Below, in pieces: positions 54,634 through 64,000 of a DNA stretch of 64,000 nucleotides; within the stretch, counting starts at the first letter, position 1, and the number at the start of each line of letters is the position of its first letter. This DNA is from Siphonodentalium dalli. Taxonomy: Eukaryota; Mollusca; Scaphopoda; Gadilida; Siphonodentaliidae. The stretch is from assembly GCA_032622095.1 (NCBI GenBank), contig CP136069.1, positions 202,788,690 to 202,852,689 on the forward strand. The letters are read 5' to 3'. The position numbers were made by a program, and so were the translations under genes. The notes beneath the pieces were generated by a model. That model was not told the DNA's origin. It saw nothing but the letters and a program-made list of their open reading frames with translations, and ran no database searches.

Positions 54634-56280
54634 CTAGGGGGTTGCCCGTCAAAATGACGGGTATATAAATGTATTTCGTTACTTTCTCGTCTCCGCGGTC
54701 ATGAACACATTATCATTTCTATATCAGCAATGGATTTGTCATACTTATCTTTCACCGGAGGCGTGTGGGAACACTTTATTGAAATAAAACTGTACTCCCA
54801 TCCTACCCCACATACATGCATGCACATTTGGAACGCAACAAAATCAACATGTTATTTTATTACTGTATTTACTAACTGAAATAGACTTCATTTGGGAGCA
54901 TTTGTTCGGGGGCGAAAGGGTCCCTTTGTGCGCTATAGCCCTATATGAGCCTATGGCTCGGGAACACTTTTTTCACACAAAAAAAATACTGTAGATTCCA
55001 CTATCACCCACATATAAGAGGCCCTCACCCCCTTTTCGTACGCCGTATTCCATGCCCTGTTATGAGGTACGCCGTATTCCGGTCCCTCTCTTAGGAGGTA
55101 TTCGGTATTCCAAAAATACCGGTATTCGTACGCCGACCTTCCAAAAATGATAATAATAATATAAATGCGATTTTTGTCACAATAAATTCACGGTTTGACA
55201 TACAGATCGTCGATCATCGTCATTTTAGATTAATTTAGACGTGGAGACTGCGGAATAACCGGCGTTTTACTATCATGTTGCCTTTTAGATCCTTTTATCA
55301 TCAATAAATTATCTTATCTGATCTTAACTGGTACTCCGTATTCCATATGGCTGTTAACTGGTATTCCGTATTCCACCCTCTGTGTTAAGTGGTATTCCGT
55401 ATTCCAGGGGGGGGGTGGGGGCCTCATATAAGCACGCGCATATGGAATGCAACAAAATCAACGTATAGTTCTTTATTACTATTATATATATTCCAGTAAC
55501 TGAAACAAAGCCTTTATTCAGCGACCGAGTGGTCTGCAGTCCCTCTGTGCGCTTCGCGCACATGCATTATGATCTTAAACAGGCTCCCTTCGGGAGCTTT
55601 TATTCAGAAGCGTATAGGCCTAAGGCCATGGGCCCTTGTACTGCGGCCCATTTGCCCACTTCGCGTCCATCTTTATATTGTATAAAACGTTATTTATCAA
55701 TTTGCCGTCTTCGATTCCACACACAATGCACAACTTTCATAACAAAGAGACAATCCATTACTTATATTCTCACTGAAGTGGCATATTAAGACCATTTAGC
55801 ACCCATTTCCAAGGACGGTATAGAACGTTCTAGTCTCGACTCTACACCCATGCACTTCCACGACAAAGGCAACATGCATTAATTATATTCACAATCAACC
55901 TGATCTGACAATTAAATTATAGCGCCCATTTTCAACAACGATTTGGTAGAGCGCATGGAAATTTCGTCAATACAATAGCAACGCAAGTTTGGGTTTGCGT
56001 ACGACGTCACATGACGTCATTTCGACAAACGTCATAAGAAATGGTATCTACTTGAGTGCAAATACTGCATTTGGGGACCATGTTAGATCTCAGGTTTGCT
56101 TTGACTAATCGGCGTGAAATTTGGTGAGTCACCTTTTACGACAGACTGTAGGTCGTGGTACAAAATTGGGCCACATTGGACGCATGGTTGAAAAGTTATA
56201 AACGCGCCAAAAGCGTGACCGAGTTATACACACACAGACAGATACACACACACACAGACGACGGGTTTTATATATATAGA
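54634..56280 (-). mobile_element. Helitron array copy D
   Basis: 1647 bp, directly abutting copies C and E. It holds a distinctive block with GGTATTCCGTATTCCA repeats and a G-run near 55406. Nearly identical to copy E. Confidence 0.85.
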
Positions 56281-57931
56281 CTAGGGGGTTGCCCGTCAAA
56301 ATGACGGGTATATAAATGTATTTCGTTACTTTCTCGTCTCCGCGGTCATGAACACATTATCATTTCTATATCAGCAATGGATTTGTCATACTTATCTTTC
56401 ACCGGAGGCGTGTGGGAACACTTTATTGAAATAAAACTGTACTCCCATCCTACCCCACATACATGCATGCACATTTGGAACGCAACAAAATCAACATGTT
56501 ATTTTATTACTGTATTTACTAACTGAAATAGACTCCATTTGGGAGCATTTGTTCGGCGGCGAAAGGGTCCCTTTGTGCGCTATAGCCCTATATGAGCCTA
56601 TGGCTCGGGAACACTTTTTTCACACAAAAAAAATACTGTAGATTCCACTATCACCCACATATAAGAGGCCCTCACCCCCTTTTCGTACGCCGTATTCCAT
56701 GCCCTGTTATGAGGTACGCCGTATTCCGGTCCCTCTCTTAGGAGGTATTCGGTATTCCAAAAATACCGGTATTCGTACGCCGACCTTCCAAAAATGATAA
56801 TAATAATATAAATGCGATTTTTGTCACAATAAATTCACGGTTTGACATACAGATCGTCGATCATTGTCATTTTAGATTAATTTAGACGTGGAGACTGCGG
56901 AATAACCGGCGTTTTACTATCATGTTGCCTTTTAGATCCTTTTATCATCAATAAATTATCTTATCTGATCTTAACTGGTAATCCGTATTCCATATGGCTG
57001 TTAACTGGTATTCCGTATTCCACCCTCTGTGTTAAGTGGTATTCCGTATTCCAGGGGGGGGGGGGGTGGGGGCCTCATATAAGCACGCGCATATGGAATG
57101 CAACAAAATCAACGTATAGTTCTTTATTACTATTATATATATTCCAGTAACTGAAACAAAGCCTTTATTCAGCGACCGAGTGGTCTGCAGTCCCTCTGTG
57201 CGCTTCGCGCACATGCATTATGATCTTAAACAGGCTCCCTTCGGGAGCTTTTATTCAGAAGCGTATAGGCCTAAGGCCATGGGCCCTTGTACTGCGGCCC
57301 ATTTGCCCACTTCGCGTCCATCTTTATATTGTATAAAACGTTATTTATCAATTTGCCGTCTTCGATTCCACACACAATGCACAACTTTCATAACAAAGAG
57401 ACAATCCATTACTTATATTCTCACTGAAGTGGCATATTAAGACCATTTAGCACCCATTTCCAAGGACGGTATAGAACGTTCTAGTCTCGACTCTACACCC
57501 ATGCACTTCCACGACAAAGGCAACATGCATTAATTATATTCACAATCAACCTGATCTGACAATTAAATTATAGCGCCCATTTTCAACAACGATTTGGTAG
57601 AGCGCATGGAAATTTCGTCAATACAATAGCAACGCAAGTTTGGGTTTGCGTACGACGTCACATGACGTCATTTCGACAAACGTCATAAGAAATGGTATCT
57701 ACTTGAGTGCAAATACTGCATTTGGGGACCATGTTAGATCTCAGGTTTGCTTTGACTAATCGGCGTGAAATTTGGTGAGTCACCTTTTACGACAGACTGT
57801 AGGTCGTGGTACAAAATTGGGCCACATTGGACGCATGGTTGAAAAGTTATAAACGCGCCAAAAGCGTGACCGAGTTATACACACACAGACAGATACACAC
57901 ACACACAGACGACGGGTTTTATATATATAGA
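56281..57931 (-). mobile_element. Helitron array copy E
   Basis: 1651 bp, almost the same base for base as copy D; visible differences are the length of the G-run near 57053, the loss of a few bases of the local repeat there and single changes such as GGGGG to GGCGG. It borders the resumed unit 1 sequence at 57932. Confidence 0.85.
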
Positions 57932-58484
57932 TATATGAGATAACAGAGATATTCTGTCCGCACACACAACTATTTCAGCGATGGGTGTACTGAGATTTGA
58001 TATCTAGAGTCTTGTTATCGATCTCTCAAACGAGAGGCCAGCACCCGTGGTTCAAACTGTTGTTGGTAAGACGCCACAAAACATGCCAAATGTGTGATGG
58101 GCGCAAGTATATAGGCAGCTCCAGAGAGTGCATTCTAGTCTGTTTATCTGTTTATCTGTTTATTTGTCTGTTTATCTGTCCTTCCGTGAATATGTTACGC
58201 CATACCGGAAGTACATAATGTAAAGAATGCACATGCGCTAATATGAAATGGTCGCACCAATTGTAAATTAAATCCACGTATATACTTAAATTGCATTGTT
58301 ATCTGGTTTTATTTTGGTAATAAATCATTCATAAAAGAACAATATTGAAAGATTTCTTTCTGGAAAACGATAAAGACGCCATGACGTCACGACGCACATC
58401 AGGACGTCACAGGGCGCGCAAAACACCAGACACGATTGCGTCGATGTCCAGACAGCTCAGACTCGTATTACACAGGCAGGCTAA

Positions 58485-60053
58485 GGATGGATACACACAT
58501 GCATGTAATTTCTGTATGTAAAATCCATGTATTTGACATGGTCACATATTATATTGTTCAATGTACAACTATATATTATTATGTTTGCATACTGTCCTTA
58601 TAAGGATGTTTTGCCTATTAAACTTATCTTATCTTATCTTACCAATCATTAATAGCATTAGTCGCATGCGCGCGATCGGACAATTTCAACAGGCGAGACA
58701 AGTGAGCAGTTATAAGCCATTATCAAACTAACTGCTATCAAGAAATTTCAGGCCAGTCATAAATTCTTGCATGGATTCCGAAATGAATAAATCCTGCTTG
58801 ATATCCGTTGCTGTTTTTCACGAGTTTTAATTCATTTCGAAAAGTGGATTTGAGTCCGTCGATTTTATACTTGATTTGTTTCTCGTCATTTCAGGGTCAT
58901 CCGAAATAAAATTAAAATGTGGATAATTTAAAGCTCTTTTAGGGCGATTGTGATACACGAGTGTTTAATGTCTCATTAACAATCCGATATGCCTGGAATA
59001 ACAGGCATTGGAAAATTGAGAAGACAATACCGGTTCGTTGAGATTCCTCGGATAGTTTCAGAGCGAGCTCATGTGATAACATTCAATTGGGATTTTCATG
59101 CAAATATCAATTACAGCGCCAAAAAATTAATACAGGTACAGCGTTTAAGTAAAATGAGTGACAACCCCCCCCCCCCCATTTTTGTTTCTCAAACCAAAGG
59201 TTGAATAAGTTCCTACCTGTCACAATTTTAGCTTGTACACCGCTTGAATTATAACATTTTGGACCATAAACCACGATTGGGGGAGGGGGCTGGTTCTCGA
59301 ACGCTTCGAATAACTAAGGGATTTGGTTGAATGTATCAGACGGGATTATCTGGGCATGAGTGTATAATATGTTTAACTTAAATATTCCATAGTTGTAAAT
59401 TTTGCGTATACATATATAACAGAAGCGAGAAAAGGTGACGTATAGTTGGGAACTCCTAGACCTACCTTCTGTACTGTACACATTTAAAGCTGTAATACTA
59501 TGTTCATAATTATATGAATAGCATAAATTGCTGAATATTAGACTAATCACTGGTAGAAAACAGACACGACAGAATGACTGTCAACTACAATATTTATAAA
59601 TCAGGAGTGGCTTCGTGGCTTCATGGGTGGGGGTCAGGACTCAGGGTGCTGCATGCCCCCACCCCACACGTCGAGGAAATATGCAATGGTCTGTCTGGTA
59701 GCTTCCGGGATGTTATAACCCCCCCCCCCCCCATGTTGGGGGTCATAGCCCCTGCGTTGTGGAAATCCTGGGACCACCAATGGTTTAAAAACCAAGAGAA
59801 GACTGACAATGATTTAAACAGAAAGTCCAATATTTGGGTTATCGCGCGAACAATTATTTTAAGCGGCCTGACGACTTTGTTCAGTCAACGGCTCTCTGCA
59901 CGTTCCGAGCTTGGCTCGATGTGGTCAAACATAGCCGCAATGATTGCGTTCTCAGCGGACACATATTACATGTCTTACATGGTCTGTATGATCCATGTAA
60001 AACGACAAATACACCGACATTTACAGATATTACATGCATGTGTGTATCCACCC
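58485..60053. mobile_element. TAA-flanked TIR element (PIF/Harbinger-like), copy 1
   Basis: 1569 bp; ends GGATGGATACACACATGCAT and ATGCATGTGTGTATCCACCC; TAA on both sides (58482-58484, 60054-60056). A 3-bp TWA duplication suggests PIF/Harbinger. No transposase is seen. A CTTAT simple repeat near 58622 looks like a retroelement tail inside it. C-runs occur at 59166 and 59720. Confidence 0.7.
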
Positions 60054-60445
60054 TAAACAGATCCATCTGCCAACAGCTTCGTGTTTTATGATTATTATGC
60101 CTATTTTATGTAACTTGAAACTCGGGAAATGAGTTGAGATCAAGTCTAAAAGCGTGTGGAATCTTTTTTTTTCCCGCAGAGACACTGAGGTGCGAACATA
60201 TTTCTGGAAACTTTCTTCGAAGTTCAAAACATTTCCGAAAGATCCTGGTGCATATTTATAAACCATGTCCGGCCAAACAGTCGAGCGCATGGTTCAATTG
60301 AGAAACAATAACACTGAAAAATGTGAATGTGGAAATATGGATTATTAAAATGCCTTATTTATTAACTGGGAAAACAAGCTTTCTCATTCTCAACGCAATA
60401 GACATTTTGATGATAAGTTCCCGAAGACTGTATATCAGTCACTAA

Positions 60446-62067
60446 GGGTGGATACACACATGAATGTAATCTCTGTAAATATCGTGTATTTGGTGTTTTA
60501 CATGGATCATACAGACCATGTAATATGTGTCTGCTGACAACCCAATCATTGCGGCTATGTTTGACCACAGTGAGTCAAGCTCTGAACGTGCAGAGAGCCG
60601 TTAACTGGACGAAGTCCTCAGGCCGCTTAAAATAATTGTTAGCGCGATAACCCAAATGTTGGACGTTCTGTTTAAATCACTGTCAGTCTTCTCTTGATTG
60701 TATACCAGTGATGGTCCCATGATTTCCCCAATGCAGAGGCTATGATCCCCAACATGGGGCTTTATTATCCCGGAAGCTACCGGACTGACCACTATATGTG
60801 TCCTCGACCGGGGGGGGGGGGGCGCATGCAGCACCATGAGTCCTCCCCCCTAAAGCCAAGAAGTCACTCCTGATTTGTAAATATTGTAGTTGACAGTCAT
60901 ATCTGTCGTGCCGGTTTGCTACGAGTGATTAATCTCATATACAGCAATTTATGCTATTCAAATAATTATGACCATATTATTACAGCTTTAAATTTGAAGG
61001 TACAGAAGGTGTGTGTCTTCGTTCGGGAAAAGGGTTGTCTAGGCTACGAGTTCACAACTACGTCACCTTTCCTCTCTTGTGTTATATACGCACAATTTAC
61101 AACTATGAAATACTTAAGTAAAACATTATGTTGTACATTCTTGCCCAGATAATCCCGGCCGATACATTCAACTAAATCCCTTAGTTATTCGAAACTTTCG
61201 AGAACCAGCCCCTCCCCCAATCATGGATTATAGTCAAAAATGTGATAATTCAAGCCTGTACAGGCTAAACTTGTGACAGTTAGGAACTTGTTCATCCTTT
61301 GGCCTGAGAAACATATACTGTTCTGTAAATTCTGGGTTTTCTTTCAACGCTGTACATGCATTAATTTTTTTGGCGCTGTAATGGATATATGCATGGAAAT
61401 CCCAATTTAATGTTATCACATGAGCTCACCCTCAAATTATCCGAGCAATCTCAACAAACTGGTATTGTCTGTCTTAATTTTCCAATGCATGTTATTCAAA
61501 CCATGAGAGCATCATATCGGATTGTTAAAATTTGAGCTCAGGCCATGCATAGTCGAGAAACAAATATCCTTATCCTTACGACTCAGCGTTGTCCGATTAG
61601 GCTAAATCACTTAACATGGAATTCACCATGTATGAGTTAGTTGATTGCCATGTGTATTAATATAGCACTTCCAAATTGTGGAGCCAGAGGGCCGTTCGGG
61701 TTTTGCTGGACGAGATCAAATTGGGAGTCAGTGTGTGGGACATTAAACACTCATGTATCACAATCGTCCTAAAAGAGCTTCAAACGTCTGCACATTTTAT
61801 TTTTATTTTGGATGACCCTGTTTCCAAGAAATGACGAGAAACAAATCAAGTATGAAATCGACGGACTCAAATCCACTTTTCCGAATGAACTAAAACTCGT
61901 GAAAAACAGCAACAGTTAGTTTGATTTTGGCTTATAACTACTCACTGGTCTCGCCTGTTAAAATGGAACGATCGCGCGCAGGCGATTAATGCTATCGATG
62001 ATTGGTATGACCATGTAAAATACATATATTTTACATACAGACATTACATGCATGTGTGTATCCACCC
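60446..62067. mobile_element. TAA-flanked TIR element (PIF/Harbinger-like), copy 2, inverted
   Basis: 1622 bp; ends GGGTGGATACACACATGAAT and ATGCATGTGTGTATCCACCC; TAA on both sides (60443-60445, 62068-62070). Its interior is the reverse complement of copy 1 (for example TGCGGCTATGTTTGACCAC at about 60550 against 59930), so the two face each other. Confidence 0.72.
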
Positions 62068-62643
62068 TAAGGGCATCTTCACATTTACACACTTTTAATC
62101 AAAGACTAACGTGTCTGTTACTTAATTGTGTCGGTATTTGTAATTGACTTCGATGATTTTTGCCGCTGAAGTGTAATGGCATACACAAATCATTCTAGTC
62201 AAACTAGTAATTTAATCCATTGGTATATAATATATAGCATCATCGGCAACCAATCATCTTCACACCCTTCATATCAGCGATGTCTATATTGTTCTATAAA
62301 TATGTCAAACAACTCGTACGGTTTTACTAAGGCCATCATTAGTGTAATAGATCAACTGGAGATAACAGAGATATTCTGTCCGTACACACAAATATTTCAG
62401 CGATGGATGAACTTAAATTTGATATTCAGATTTTGTATCGATCTCTCAAACGAGGGGCCAGCACCCGTGGTTCAAACTCTTGTTGGCAAGACACCACAAA
62501 ACATGCCAAACGTGTGATGGGCCGCAAGTACGGGCAGCTCCAGTGCGTGCATTCTAGTTATGTTTGTTTTTTAGCGTAAATCGCCATGTGGCATTAAGCC
62601 AAAACGTTTTTTTCACAATCCGTATATTCTTTGACACCAACAG

Positions 62644-62796
62644 GATTGTGGGGTCTCGTTGATAACGCTGGAGTGGATTACGTTAGTCCGATAGAACTCA
62701 CAACAATCAAGGTCTTCAAACAGTTAGCGGACGTGAACATTTTCGGAACTACAAGAGTGACGAGAACCTTCCTGCCACTTGTCAGAAAAACGAAAG
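62644..62796 (+). CDS. Short-chain dehydrogenase paralogue 2, exon 3
   Basis: 153 bp between CCAACAG and GTTAGT, phase 1. It encodes GLWGLVDNAGVDYVSPIELT and VNIFGTTRVTRTFLPLVRKT. It is nearly identical to exon 3 of paralogue 1, but the NNAG motif reads DNAG. The acceptor is single here, without the satellite seen in paralogue 1. The exon follows the tandem repeat zone directly, 21 kb after exon 2. Confidence 0.85.
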
Positions 62797-63938
62797 GTTA
62801 GTCGCATGTACCAATATAAATTATAACAAAATAAGCGTCCTCATATTGACTATAATCCAACAACCAACCGTGTGGGTTAGATCAGTGTAGGGTGTTATAT
62901 ACACGTCGATTTACCTCTGGTAAGCGGAATTTAAATGCACTATTATATATACTTGTATATATTAGTCAGGACTCTGAGAGGTACATGCACCTCTGCACCC
63001 TCAGATCCACGTGCCATACTCATATCCGAACATAACGAGTTGAAGATCTTTATATCACATGAACAATTAGAGATTTATGCCGTTTTAACAAATCAAAATC
63101 CTTAACAGAAGCGTCCCCAATTTGCCGCTTTTAGTTTTTGTGTCTATTTGGTTAGTGCAATGAAGTTGGACAATAATTTAACTTTAATGAACAAGCAATC
63201 ACTTTGCAATGCCTGGTGTTGTTGCCATGTGCGACTTTACGAAATAGTATTAATCCGCTTGATTCAATGTAAATTCATTTGTTGGCGCGCCGCTTGCTAG
63301 TCACTAGTAAGAGATAAGAAAATATATAATGGCGTTTTTAATTATATAATAGGGGTTTCATGTGATATAACTATATTTTCAACAAGTTCATTTAAAAATA
63401 GATCAACTTTGTTCTTCTAATTTTCAATTTTAATAACTCTCCCATAATGATATATCGCACGTTAAAACCATTGTTATGTAAACATCACTGTTGCCGTGGA
63501 ATTACCGATAAATGTCCAATTAGTCCAACAAGATTCCAAAGTTTAATTAAAACTTGAAGGTATACATTGGAAAAGATCAAAGCATTGAAACTGATCTGAA
63601 AACCATATTCAGACTAAAATGATTAGTGATGTTTGTTGACAAATCACTATAACAGTTTGGTTTCAACACACGGAATTTCGTTATTCGAGATCTATCTATA
63701 ACGAATATAGAGTGTTTGTGGTGTGTGTTGATTATGTCAGTATATGCTCATATATATAGAACAAATCTAAATTTAAAACGAGCACGTCACTTTAACAAAC
63801 GCATATGTAATGATATAACATATTACATATATTAATAGTGATGCGTTTATTAAAGTGACGCTCTTGTGTTCAAATTAGATTTGTTTTATTTATATTTTAA
63901 CTCGTTTTAATATGTGTGATAAGGACTTCTGATTACAG
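62797..63938. other. Intron 3 of paralogue 2
   Basis: No gene. A 60-bp inverted repeat is visible at about 63755-63890 (AACAAATCTAAATTTAAAAC and ACTTTAACAAACGCATA against TTTATTAAAGTGACG and AATTAGATTTGTT). Confidence 0.5.
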
Positions 63939-64000
63939 GGCGTGTGGTGATCACATCAAGCGTGCGGGGCCGGACATGTCAGATCGCCAGCGGCGCCTAC
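63939..64000 (+). CDS. Short-chain dehydrogenase paralogue 2, exon 4 (cut by window edge)
   Basis: After GATTACAG the exon encodes RVVITSSVRGRTCQIASGAY, with the catalytic Ser block; the Tyr of YxxxK is the last residue visible. Phase agrees with exon 3. The segment is too short to tell whether the frameshift of paralogue 1 is shared. Confidence 0.82.

Larger units (their letters stand above)
46787..62553. repeat. Two tandem 1.3-kb units, both interrupted by transposons
   Basis: Unit 1 is 46787-47862 continued at 57932-58136. Unit 2 is 58137-58484, 60054-60445 and 62068-62553. Both start with TCTGTTTATCTGTTTA and end with GTGCATTCTAG. Shared landmarks include GACGCCATGACGTCACGAC, CCTGGTGCATAT, ATAGCATCATCGGCAACCAA and GCCAGCACCCGTGGTTCAAA. 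Unit 1 is split by the Helitron array, unit 2 by two TAA-flanked elements. TC start, CTAG end and the CTAG|TC junction at 58133-58138 suggest the units could themselves be rolling-circle elements. Confidence 0.7.

Noticed and set aside
55529-57440. Identical 86-codon frames at 55529 and 57180
   Set aside because: They are the same stretch in Helitron copies D and E, without domain or start context.
59574-60056. 160-codon frame with Pro runs
   Set aside because: It lies inside a TIR element, passes through a poly-C run and matches no family; its inverted relative at 60446-62067 does not keep the frame open.

Overview
The window is animal nuclear DNA: genes are split by GT-AG introns of up to about 21 kb and buried in satellites, MITEs, Helitrons, hAT, Harbinger-type and non-LTR retroelement remains. 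Gene content and repeat style suggest a marine invertebrate, plausibly a mollusc or other lophotrochozoan; that is inference.

1-13.4 kb is the right-hand part of a Maverick/Polinton (adintovirus-like) element that runs off the left edge. On the minus strand, from right to left, lie a protein-primed family B DNA polymerase, a small unknown protein, the packaging ATPase, three small basic or structural proteins, a retrovirus-like integrase with a chromodomain, a membrane-anchored structural protein and the start of a minor virion protein. The polymerase (one frameshift, two in-frame stops) and ATPase (one in-frame stop) are broken, while integrase and several small genes are open, so this copy looks recently inactivated.

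9.4-13.4 kb is the unusual part. Five small genes lie here around divergent promoters. A zinc-knuckle gene shares an exactly repeated 103-bp leader (first 32 codons) with the divergent polymerase gene. Next come two head-to-head gene pairs around two about 98% identical 596-bp bidirectional promoters (10714-11309 and 12318-12913) whose coding contents are unrelated. All four genes of these pairs end, 20-23 nt after the stop codon, in a perfect match to the metazoan replication-dependent histone mRNA 3' stem-loop. One of them encodes an OTU-like protein lacking the catalytic cysteine. I regard this as a histone-style expression module carried by a mobile element and the best candidate for something undescribed.

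13.5-15.7 kb is a block of striking repeats: a roughly 360-bp hairpin of 30-bp units, a 29-bp satellite, and a 62-bp satellite made from the splice acceptor and first codons of a host exon. That exon belongs to the first of two paralogous short-chain dehydrogenase (retinol dehydrogenase/17-beta-HSD/BDH1-like) genes. Paralogue 1 has exons 3, 4 (with a frameshift) and 5 at 15.7, 16.9 and 21.3 kb. Paralogue 2 has exons 1, 2, 3 and 4 at 35.1, 41.5, 62.6 and 63.9 kb and runs off the right edge.

The remaining sequence is intronic or intergenic and repeat-rich: a TIR element containing a 5S rRNA-like segment (18-19.8 kb), a 4.9-kb palindrome (24.3-29.2 kb), TTAA-flanked piggyBac-like MITEs with perfect hairpins, a hAT element with an 8-bp target duplication (39.2-40.4 kb), and from 46.8 to 62.6 kb a nested structure. 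There, two tandem 1.3-kb units are interrupted, the first by a head-to-tail array of five Helitrons (one carrying a decayed FLYWCH/MULE transposase) and the second by two TAA-flanked TIR elements. No tRNA gene, CRISPR array or bacterial operon was seen.
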